From contig CAJBVU010000137.1 of NCBI GenBank assembly GCA_903959115.1, positions 1-11,846 on the forward strand: 11,846 bases of DNA. The letters run 5' to 3'. Position numbers and translations under genes: made by a program. Every line of letters starts with the position of its first letter. Positions within the stretch are counted from its first letter, which is position 1. This stretch comes from an uncultured Bacteroidota bacterium. Its GTDB lineage: Bacteria > Bacteroidota > Bacteroidia > NS11-12g > UBA955. The notes below the pieces were generated by a model. It did no database searches. It was not told the origin of the DNA and saw nothing but the letters and a program-made list of their open reading frames with translations. Shown here in pieces: positions 5,514 to 11,846 of this stretch.

Positions 5514-6894
5514 GTTCCCAAGATTTCAAATTTTCACAATCAAATGTTCTACCCTTGAAACGGATATAGTTATTGTTTCTATGCACTTTAACCCATTTTT
5601 GAAGGGTCTCAAACTTTTTCTTATTGTCCGCCTGCATTTGAATTTTACTGTAATCCTGAATCAAATTGGCAGTATGTGGCGGTGTCACTGAGTGTACATA
5701 AATCATACGATATGCTGGCCTACCATCTTCCGTATTAATTAATGCCGGCTGTGATACCTCCCCTGGTTTCATTTTTTCGGCAATTTTTCTCACATCGGGT
5801 GACAAACTTTCAAATTGCAACGTTTGCATGCCACTGCGCATATCTGTGAAATAGCCACACGACCCTTTGTCGTAAGCCATAAATCTATCACCTGCTGTAG
5901 CATATTTTTTCACCGCATCGCACCATTGCATTTTATTTTCAACCAACAAATTATAAGCTGAGTCTATCTTGTATAATGCCCGTGTGATATCGTCGTTTGT
6001 GTTCTCCGCACGGATTAGAATATGGGAGGCAACCACCCTTTCCCCTCTACGTTTAGACACCCTCATGATATGATAACCAAATTCCGTTTCAAAAATTTGA
6101 CTCAAACTATCTGGTTTCAACTTGAACGCTATCCGTTCAAACTCAGATGCCATTTCCCCTCTACCAAATTCTGGAAGCAATCCGCCTTGAACTTTGGAGC
6201 CTGGGTCCATGCTATATGCACGTGCCAATTTTTCGAAACTCTCACCACGCACAATACGCTTACGAACGGATTCCAACTGTTCCCTAGCAAATTCTTTCGA
6301 CTCCAAACTCACCGGAGGAATCACAATCAACTGGGCAACTTCAACCTCAGTGGGAATCACTGGTAAACTATCCATTGGAATTGAATCATAAAAGGCCTTT
6401 ACCTGCTGAGGTGAGATTTTAACATCACGCAAAATGCTATTTCGCATGGCGTTAACCATCAATTCTTCCCTCATGAGTGGACGAATCTCCTCTTTCCACA
6501 CCGCAATTGATTTGCCCAAATACTTTTCCAATTGCTCGGTACTCCCAATCTTAGACCTATAATAACGCAATCTGTTATCTATGGTGTATTCTATTTCCTC
6601 GTCGGATACTGGCAAACTATCAATCTCAGCCTGATGCAGCAACAACTTGTTTACAATCAGCTGTTCAAGCACCATGCATTCGATATCTTGCGGGTCTTTG
6701 CCACGCATATCCATCTCCATTTGCATTTTATTCTCCTCCAATTCACTCCGCAAAATCACTTTATTGCCCACAACAACCAATACACCATCCACGTATTTAG
6801 GCGGCAATAATGGGCCCGATGTTTTTATTTGAGCCTGCGAAGGCGATGCAATAAAAATGCAAAGACCAACCAATATACCTTTCAAGTTTTGCAC
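5506..6894 (-). CDS. surA: SurA-like periplasmic chaperone/peptidyl-prolyl isomerase
   Basis: The 462-aa exported protein probably escorts outer-membrane proteins across the periplasm and isomerises prolyl bonds. The N-terminus is a signal peptide (hydrophobic about 5-16, likely cleavage after SPSQA at residue 21). A SurA N-terminal chaperone domain follows (about 33-170, starting YVDGVLVVVGNKVILRSELEE), then a parvulin domain (about 184-284, with EFGYHIMRV) and a second, less typical one (about 288-405). Order and length fit SurA (428 aa in E. coli). The start codon is GTG at 6894-6892: no upstream in-frame start exists after the preceding gene's stop, and the next Met (residue 58) would remove the signal peptide. 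It starts 13 nt after the upstream PPIase gene and overlaps the MoxR gene by 8 nt, so all three look co-transcribed. Confidence 0.88.
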   Translation of the reverse strand: MQNLKGILVGLCIFIASPSQAQIKTSGPLLPPKYVDGVLVVVGNKVILRSELEENKMQMEMDMRGKDPQDIECMVLEQLIVNKLLLHQAEIDSLPVSDEEIEYTIDNRLRYYRSKIGSTEQLEKYLGKSIAVWKEEIRPLMREELMVNAMRNSILRDVKISPQQVKAFYDSIPMDSLPVIPTEVEVAQLIVIPPVSLESKEFAREQLESVRKRIVRGESFEKLARAYSMDPGSKVQGGLLPEFGRGEMASEFERIAFKLKPDSLSQIFETEFGYHIMRVSKRRGERVVASHILIRAENTNDDITRALYKIDSAYNLLVENKMQWCDAVKKYATAGDRFMAYDKGSCGYFTDMRSGMQTLQFESLSPDVRKIAEKMKPGEVSQPALINTEDGRPAYRMIYVHSVTPPHTANLIQDYSKIQMQADNKKKFETLQKWVKVHRNNNYIRFKGRTFDCENLKSWEHE

Positions 6895-6907
6895 AGTAAA
6901 TCGAGTA

Positions 6908-9058
6908 TTATTTCTGATTTACCAATTTGGCTTCAATTGTCTGAATCACCGATTCATTTACTGTAACCGGATATTTCATTTTTAGGGTCTCAATCCATTC
7001 ACGTTCCAACTGCTCTTGGTATTTAGAAGCAACCGGTCCACGCGTTTCATCCAATGTTTTAGGCCCAGCAGGCAAAAATGCCTTCACCTTAACAACAACA
7101 AAGTCGTCACCTACAGGCCCAATGCTGTAAATTCCTGGCTTGCGATATTTTGGTTTTGCAGATTTTGCATCATCGAACAACATATTTAGCACACGAGATG
7201 GAGCGAACAAAAACGTATCACCCATTTCGTATTTACCTGTTTTGTAGGCATAATCCAACACGTTTCTCTTTGTGTGTTCACGACGAATACTATCTGTTGA
7301 AATGCCTTTCTTCACTTCTTTTGACACCGTTTTCATCATCTTAGCATCGTTGCAGAAGAATACTTCTACATCAAATCGATCACCCCAATTGTACTCACCT
7401 TGATGGGCTGCAAAAAACGTTGCCAAACCTGCTGAATCATTGTTGGCTTTATCCCAAACCAATTGCTGCATTCGGTTAAACATCAAAATGCCTTCTTTGT
7501 ACTCTTGATAAATATCGCGGAATTCAACCGACTTCTCTTCCAAATGTTCATCTTGATATTCAACACAAGTTTTGTCGATCCAAGCATTTATCAAACGGTC
7601 TAATCCTTCTTTTTTGGTTCCTTGAATAGCCTTGCTATTGTAGGTTAGTTGAGTGCACAAATCACCCACTGAGTAAGACTGGTCAGCCAAATGAAATACT
7701 TCCATTTTACGCAAATTGTATTCTGTTTTCACTGGCTTTTTTGCAGGGCCTGAAACTACAACATGCATTTCAGGGATAGACATCTCATCAAACTTGCCCT
7801 TCATAAAATTGCTGTCCAAATAACCGAGCAACGCAGACACAGCCTTCTGATTCATTGTAAATCCATTTTCATTTTTGATCTTAACAACCAATGAATCTAC
7901 CGATGTTTGCGAGCGCTGATTCTTCTGCACCTCCATCTTCAACATAGAATGCATCTCTTTGTCATCAAATGATTTCAAAGGACGAACATTCACTCGCTGA
8001 AGCAAATGCCAGCCATAATTGGTTCTGAATGGTGCAGTAATATCGCCATCCTTCTTCAATGTAAACGCCTGATCTGCCCAATATTGTCTGTCGATGTCAC
8101 CCACAAATTGTGCGGTGTTGATGTAGTCCATCGCACCACCGTTGTAACGACTATTATAATCCTCGCTGTAGGTTTTTGCCATGTTCTCAAAGGTTTCCTT
8201 GCCCGCCACCATATTCGCCGCTATCTCATCAATCTTCTTTCTCGCTTCAGTGTCGCTGTTTTCATCTTTGTTCAACACGCGCACCAAAATATGATTCACT
8301 TTGATGTCGCCACGATTCGCCCTCTTATCCGTAACCAACAAAATATGATAACCGAATTCCGTTTTAAACACCGGAGAAATTCCACCTACCGGGGTATTAT
8401 ATGCTTGATTTTCAAATTCATACACCACCTGCAAGGCCGTCATGTAACCCAAATCACCACCACTGCTTTTGGTGCCAGCGTCTTCTGATTCGTTACGCGC
8501 CATATCTCCAAAATTTTCCGCCGTAGGATTGCGCATCAATTTTTGATGCATTTCCTCAATTTTATCCAACGCCTTCTTCTTGTCCGCCTCTGAGGCATCA
8601 GGCGATACCAAAACCAAAATGTGCGACACTCTAACCTCATACTTTAAACGGTCATAAGCCTCCTTTATCAAAGATTCCGTAACAGCACGATCGTACAAAT
8701 AATTTCTGGCCAACTGATCCCGATACATTTGCAACTCCTGAACATAAGCCGTAGCCGTGTCCAATCCCGCATCTTTGGCATCCTGAACCTTCAACTTGAA
8801 TTTGATATATAAATCCAAATAACTGCGAATGTCTTTCGCTGAAATGGGATCCTCCTTTAAATTGATATTCTTGAGGAACTGACGTTCGAATTCATCAGCA
8901 TATACCTTGTCTTGGTTGATACTAAACACAAACGGTTTTGGAACTTGAACAGATAAGTTAACATCACCAGGTTTATCTTGTATCATCTTTTCGTTCTGGG
9001 CAGATACTGAACTCAGTACCAAACAACCCCCAACAAACAATCCAACAATTTTTTTCAT
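6908..9058 (-). CDS. Exported protein with two PpiC-type peptidyl-prolyl isomerase domains
   Basis: The 716-aa protein has a clear signal peptide (MKKIVGLFVGGCLVLSSVSA, likely cleaved after residue 20), so it acts in the periplasm or at the outer membrane. Two parvulin domains sit at about 143-245 (SHILVLVSP, GGDLGYM, TEFGYHILLV) and 253-358 (NHILVRVL, GGAMDYI, TNYGWHLLQRV). The N-terminal part (about 40-135) resembles a SurA/PpiC chaperone arm with IKFKLKVQDAKDAGLD. The C-terminal half (about 365-716) has no motif I recognise and contains a second DAKxAGL-free, charged helical region; such long tails occur in Bacteroidota PpiC proteins. It heads the operon with the SurA-like and MoxR genes and has its own promoter. 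Role in outer-membrane protein folding is inferred from family and neighbours. Confidence 0.87.
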   Translation of the reverse strand: MKKIVGLFVGGCLVLSSVSAQNEKMIQDKPGDVNLSVQVPKPFVFSINQDKVYADEFERQFLKNINLKEDPISAKDIRSYLDLYIKFKLKVQDAKDAGLDTATAYVQELQMYRDQLARNYLYDRAVTESLIKEAYDRLKYEVRVSHILVLVSPDASEADKKKALDKIEEMHQKLMRNPTAENFGDMARNESEDAGTKSSGGDLGYMTALQVVYEFENQAYNTPVGGISPVFKTEFGYHILLVTDKRANRGDIKVNHILVRVLNKDENSDTEARKKIDEIAANMVAGKETFENMAKTYSEDYNSRYNGGAMDYINTAQFVGDIDRQYWADQAFTLKKDGDITAPFRTNYGWHLLQRVNVRPLKSFDDKEMHSMLKMEVQKNQRSQTSVDSLVVKIKNENGFTMNQKAVSALLGYLDSNFMKGKFDEMSIPEMHVVVSGPAKKPVKTEYNLRKMEVFHLADQSYSVGDLCTQLTYNSKAIQGTKKEGLDRLINAWIDKTCVEYQDEHLEEKSVEFRDIYQEYKEGILMFNRMQQLVWDKANNDSAGLATFFAAHQGEYNWGDRFDVEVFFCNDAKMMKTVSKEVKKGISTDSIRREHTKRNVLDYAYKTGKYEMGDTFLFAPSRVLNMLFDDAKSAKPKYRKPGIYSIGPVGDDFVVVKVKAFLPAGPKTLDETRGPVASKYQEQLEREWIETLKMKYPVTVNESVIQTIEAKLVNQK

Positions 9059-9082
9059 AATCTATATTATTTCTATAATCTT

Positions 9083-9105
9083 CAAAAATACAAACTCCTT
9101 ATCAA
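9083..9105 (-). promoter_or_regulatory. Promoter of the PPIase-PPIase-MoxR operon
   Basis: In the 52-nt gap after obg the minus strand reads TATTTTTG (9090-9083), a perfect TAnnTTTG -7 box, directly preceded by TTTG (9094-9091). TTG at 9105-9103 lies 12 nt before the TA, the same arrangement as upstream of the helicase gene. The predicted start near 9076-9078 leaves a leader of about 18-20 nt before the ATG at 9058. Confidence 0.6.
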
Positions 9106-9110
9106 AATTC

Positions 9111-10106
9111 TTAGACATCCGCAGATACAGTTGCCCATAAAACATCTATCAATTCTCCAACGCCCTGCTCGGTTACCGAGCTAAAAAACATCACTTCCAT
9201 TCCTTTCATTTGTTTTCTGATTTCGTCCTTCAATTCATCATCCAACATATCCGCCTTACTTATGGCCACAATACGCTGTTTTACAAGCAGTTCCGGATTG
9301 AATTTTTCCAACTCACTCAACAAAGTTAAAAACTCTTTTTTGTGGTCCGCACTGTCGGCAGGAATCAAAAATAACAACGCCGCATTTCGTTCAATGTGAC
9401 GCAAAAACCGATGACCCAATCCTTTTCCCTCACTCGCCCCTTCGATGATTCCAGGAATATCAGCTACGATGAAACTTCGATAATCGCGGTAATTTACTAC
9501 ACCCAAATTAGGCACCAACGTAGTAAACGCATAATCAGCAATTTCAGGCTTCGCCGCAGAAATAACACTTAAGAAAGTACTCTTTCCAGCATTCGGAAAC
9601 CCTACCAATCCTACATCCGCCAACACCTTCAACTCCAATACGATCCATTGTTCTATTCCCGTCTCTCCCGGTTGCGCATATTGAGGTGACTGGTTTACAC
9701 TATTGGCAAAATGCCAGTTACCCAAACCACCTCTACCACCCGGAACCAAAACCTTTTTTTCGCCGTCTTCCGTGATCTCAAATAAAACCTCACCCGTCTC
9801 AGCATCCTTAGCAACTGTGCCCAAAGGAACTTCCAGAATAACTGATTCTCCATAGGCCCCAGAACTGCGATTCTCACTGCCCGCAATACCATCAGTGGCC
9901 ATCACGTGCTTCCTATATTTCAAGTGAATCAATGTCCAGAGCTGCGCATTACCCTGAAGAATAATGTCACCACCCTTTCCTCCATCGCCCCCATCCGGAC
10001 CCCCGCGAGGATTCATTTTGGTACGATTATAATGCCTGCTTCCAGGTCCGCCACTACCACTTCGGCAGCAAATCTTCACGTAATCAATAAAATTGCTATC
10101 GGCCAT
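9111..10106 (-). CDS. obg: Obg-family GTPase (ribosome assembly/stress)
   Basis: The 331-aa GTPase binds the 50S subunit and works in ribosome maturation, growth control and stress response. The N-terminal Gly-rich Obg fold (1-158) has the typical GGPDGGDGGKGG (35-46). The G domain follows with G1 GFPNAGKST (169-177), G2 FTTLVPNLG (194-202), G3 DIPG (216-219), G4 SKAD (283-286) and G5 around SS (309-310). G4 has Ser in place of the usual Asn of NKxD. There is no C-terminal OCT domain, so it is a short Obg. I chose the ATG at 10106-10104 (MADSNFIDYVK, the normal Obg start) over an in-frame TTG nine bases upstream. It is divergent from leuS with 58 nt between. GACCTTTG (10120-10113) is a one-mismatch -7 candidate close to the start. 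Confidence 0.94.
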   Translation of the reverse strand: MADSNFIDYVKICCRSGSGGPGSRHYNRTKMNPRGGPDGGDGGKGGDIILQGNAQLWTLIHLKYRKHVMATDGIAGSENRSSGAYGESVILEVPLGTVAKDAETGEVLFEITEDGEKKVLVPGGRGGLGNWHFANSVNQSPQYAQPGETGIEQWIVLELKVLADVGLVGFPNAGKSTFLSVISAAKPEIADYAFTTLVPNLGVVNYRDYRSFIVADIPGIIEGASEGKGLGHRFLRHIERNAALLFLIPADSADHKKEFLTLLSELEKFNPELLVKQRIVAISKADMLDDELKDEIRKQMKGMEVMFFSSVTEQGVGELIDVLWATVSADV

Positions 10107-10142
10107 GAACCGCAAAGGTCGTTAAAAAACCTCCATCTATTG

Positions 10143-10150
10143 TATTTTCG
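10143..10150 (+). promoter_or_regulatory. Candidate -7 box TATTTTCG of leuS
   Basis: TATTTTCG differs from TAnnTTTG at one base and is directly preceded by TTG (10140-10142), like the two other promoters with an upstream TTTG. Transcription would begin near 10155-10157, 8-10 nt before the leuS ATG. No clear -33 element is seen in the 58-nt divergent gap shared with obg. Confidence 0.4.
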
Positions 10151-10164
10151 CACCCGCAACCTTT

Positions 10165-11846
10165 ATGTCAGCTCAATACTCCTTCACAGAAATCGAAAAA
10201 AAATGGCAATTCGCATGGGAAAATAGTAAATTGTACTCCGTACAAATTGATCCCAGCAAGCCTAAATACTATGCGCTCGACATGTTTCCTTACCCTTCAG
10301 GAAGTGGATTGCACGTAGGTCACCCCCTCGGTTACATCGCCAGTGATATCGTTTCGAGATACAAAAGATTAAACGGTTTTAATGTGTTGCATCCCATGGG
10401 CTACGACGCATTTGGATTACCCGCCGAACAATACGCCATCCAAACTGGACAGCATCCATCGGTAACAACAGAACAAAATATAAAAAGATTTCGTGAACAG
10501 CTCAATATTATGGGCTTTTCATACGATTGGGATCGACAAGTAAAAACCTGCGACCCAAATTATTACCAATTCACCCAGTGGATTTTTTCGCTTTTCTTTA
10601 ATCATTGGTACAATAAATCTGCACAAAAAGCAGAACCCCTTTCCACTCTCGAAGAACATTTTTCTGCAATCGGATCGGCAAACCACAACGCACATGGTGG
10701 CAAAATAACAGAATTCTCAGCCCAAGATTGGCAAGGATTTTCACCCGTGCAGAAACACAATATTCTAAATCAATTCAGATTGGCTTTCATCGACGAAACC
10801 ACTGTAAATTGGTGCGAAGCGATGGGCACAGTGCTAGCCAATGAAGAGGTAATCAATGGTCTGAGTGAACGCGGTGGCTATCCCGTGATTCGCAAAAAAA
10901 TGAAGCAGTGGAGCTTGCGGATTACAGCGTATGCAGATCGACTCATAGAAGGACTCGAACGCATTCAATGGAGCGATGCAATCAAAGAAATTCAAAAAAA
11001 TTGGATCGGCAGAAGTCAAGGCGCTGAAATTGATTTCGTTGTTCGTGGAACCCTAAAAACACTCAAAGTTTTCACCACACGTCCCGATACTATCTTCGGT
11101 GCAACCTTTATGGTGGTGGCACCAGAACTTGAAAATCTGAAGGAATTCTGCAGCGATGCCCAGTGGCCCGCAGTTCAAGAATATGCAAACAAAGCAAAAA
11201 ATCGCAGTGAAATCGATCGAATGGCCGATACCACAAAAACAGGCGTATTCACAGGTTTGGAAGCCATCAATCCATTTACCGGTGAGCCTATTCCGATTTG
11301 GGTGAGCGATTATGTTTTGGCAAATTATGGCACCGGCGTCATTATGGCCGTTCCCGCACACGACGATAGAGATTTTGCTTTCGCCAAAGCCTTTAACCTA
11401 TCCATCATTCCCGTTATCAAACCCGCGAATACCGAACTTGAATTGCCCCTCACCGAATCCTTCAGCGCAAAAGAAGGCATCTGCTTTAACTCAGGATTTT
11501 TGGATGGTTTAACAGTAAAAGAAGCCATTCAAGCCGCCATCAACAAAGTAGAAAAAGCCGGTTGGGGTCAGTCCAAAGTGAATTACAAACTTCGCGAGGC
11601 GGGTTTTGGACGACAGCGTTATTGGGGAGAACCCTTCCCCATTACTTACGATAGCCAGGGGATTCCCCAGCTCGAAAATCAACTTCCCGTGGAATTACCC
11701 CAAGTTGAAACTTATAAACCCTCTGGCAATGGTGAAAGTCCACTGTCGGCCGTTTCTGATTGGGTAAACACCGCTCAAGGCAAACGCGAAACAGATACAA
11801 TGCCAGGTTGGGCAGGTAGTAGTTGGTACTTCCTTCGTTACACCGA
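10165..11846 (+). CDS. leuS: Leucyl-tRNA synthetase, N-terminal 560 codons (runs off window)
   Basis: This class I synthetase charges tRNA-Leu with leucine in the cytoplasm. I translated the frame from the ATG at 10165 to the window edge with no stop; it ends mid-codon, so about 560 of an expected 900-950 residues are visible. Seen are FPYPSGSGLHVGH (41-53) with the HIGH signature HVGH (50-53), the CP1 editing domain with TRPDTIFG (305-312) and GTGVIMAVPAHDDRDF (389-404, editing Asp probably D403), FGRQRYWGEPFPI and, near the end, DTMPGWAGSSWYFLRY. The KMSKS loop lies beyond the window. Between about 153 and 208 is an insert longer than in E. coli LeuRS. The zinc-knuckle cysteines after VNWC (214-217) are replaced by GLSERGGYPV. 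The N-terminus MSAQYSFTEIEKKWQ is normal for the family and supports the start. Confidence 0.95.
   Translation, partial: MSAQYSFTEIEKKWQFAWENSKLYSVQIDPSKPKYYALDMFPYPSGSGLHVGHPLGYIASDIVSRYKRLNGFNVLHPMGYDAFGLPAEQYAIQTGQHPSVTTEQNIKRFREQLNIMGFSYDWDRQVKTCDPNYYQFTQWIFSLFFNHWYNKSAQKAEPLSTLEEHFSAIGSANHNAHGGKITEFSAQDWQGFSPVQKHNILNQFRLAFIDETTVNWCEAMGTVLANEEVINGLSERGGYPVIRKKMKQWSLRITAYADRLIEGLERIQWSDAIKEIQKNWIGRSQGAEIDFVVRGTLKTLKVFTTRPDTIFGATFMVVAPELENLKEFCSDAQWPAVQEYANKAKNRSEIDRMADTTKTGVFTGLEAINPFTGEPIPIWVSDYVLANYGTGVIMAVPAHDDRDFAFAKAFNLSIIPVIKPANTELELPLTESFSAKEGICFNSGFLDGLTVKEAIQAAINKVEKAGWGQSKVNYKLREAGFGRQRYWGEPFPITYDSQGIPQLENQLPVELPQVETYKPSGNGESPLSAVSDWVNTAQGKRETDTMPGWAGSSWYFLRYT

Noticed and set aside
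8006..8488. 160-codon plus-strand frame opposite the 716-aa PPIase gene
   Set aside because: It is antisense to the conserved parvulin domains, has no family resemblance and no promoter. It is explained by the codon use of the real gene.
9023..9058. Lipoprotein signal (VGGC) in the 716-aa PPIase
   Set aside because: The Cys at residue 12 would leave far too short a hydrophobic segment before it. The sequence up to SVSA at residue 20 fits an ordinary signal peptide better.
10107..10115. TTG start nine bases upstream of the obg ATG
   Set aside because: Obg proteins normally begin directly before the SNFxDYVKI-type segment, which the ATG at 10106 gives, so the TTG extension is not needed.
10129..10133. 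GGAGG on the minus strand upstream of obg as a Shine-Dalgarno site
   Set aside because: It lies more than 20 nt from the start codon, too far for ribosome binding, and the other genes here show no such site.
9906..10226. 106-codon plus-strand frame spanning the obg start and the leuS promoter region
   Set aside because: It overlaps obg antisense and leuS in another frame, and both of those genes are certain. No conserved content is seen.
10165..11846. Suspicion that leuS is frameshifted or broken, given the unusual insert
   Set aside because: I read the frame codon by codon to the edge without a stop, and motifs on both sides of the insert are in the same frame. The gene is only cut by the window end.
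1..11846. CRISPR array, insertion sequence, tRNA, rRNA, phage or defence module
   Set aside because: No regularly spaced repeats, transposase motifs, terminal inverted repeats with target duplications, or tRNA-like cloverleaf were seen. The gene content is housekeeping throughout.

Overview
The window reads as a piece of a Bacteroidota chromosome (class or genus cannot be fixed from the sequence alone). The grounds are several TAnnTTTG-type -7 promoter boxes, start codons without Shine-Dalgarno sequences, a leucyl-tRNA synthetase with an enlarged insert and no zinc cysteines, a pair of periplasmic PpiC/SurA-type isomerases followed by a MoxR ATPase, and at the extreme left the probable first codons of an acyl-CoA carboxylase of the type seen in this phylum. 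Everything recognisable is housekeeping. I see no mobile element, CRISPR array, tRNA, rRNA, phage or defence gene.

Layout, left to right. Positions 1-49 (-) hold the first 16 codons of a gene leaving the window, divergent from rhlE (240-1826, +), a DEAD-box RNA helicase with a long Gly/Arg-rich tail and a ~107-nt leader carrying a hairpin. The 234-nt gap after rhlE is full: a hairpin, the small SRP RNA gene on the minus strand (1895-1975) with its own promoter and U-tract terminator, a perfect 16-bp inverted-repeat terminator (2005-2043) and a -7 box almost touching the next ATG. Then come lptB (2061-2813), lplA (2842-3804) and nth (3850-4485), all + and closely spaced, probably one transcript.

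A minus-strand block converges on nth: obg (9111-10106), a 716-aa double-PpiC protein (6908-9058), a SurA-like protein (5506-6894, GTG start) and a MoxR-family AAA+ ATPase (4554-5513) whose start overlaps the surA stop. A good promoter lies between obg and the 716-aa gene, so the last three genes look like one envelope-quality-control operon. Divergent from obg is leuS (10165 to the window end, +), cut off before its KMSKS region.

Functionally the window joins RNA handling and translation (helicase, SRP RNA, Obg, LeuRS), outer-membrane biogenesis (LptB for LPS transport, two chaperone/isomerases for outer-membrane proteins), lipoate attachment and base-excision repair. I did not find an undescribed system. 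The points most worth a second look are the DECD helicase with its RGG-like tail and structured leader, the MoxR ATPase coupled to periplasmic chaperones without its usual partners in view, the non-canonical Fe-S cysteine spacing in Nth, the very compact SRP/lptB regulatory region, and repeated promoter geometry with apparently leaderless starts.
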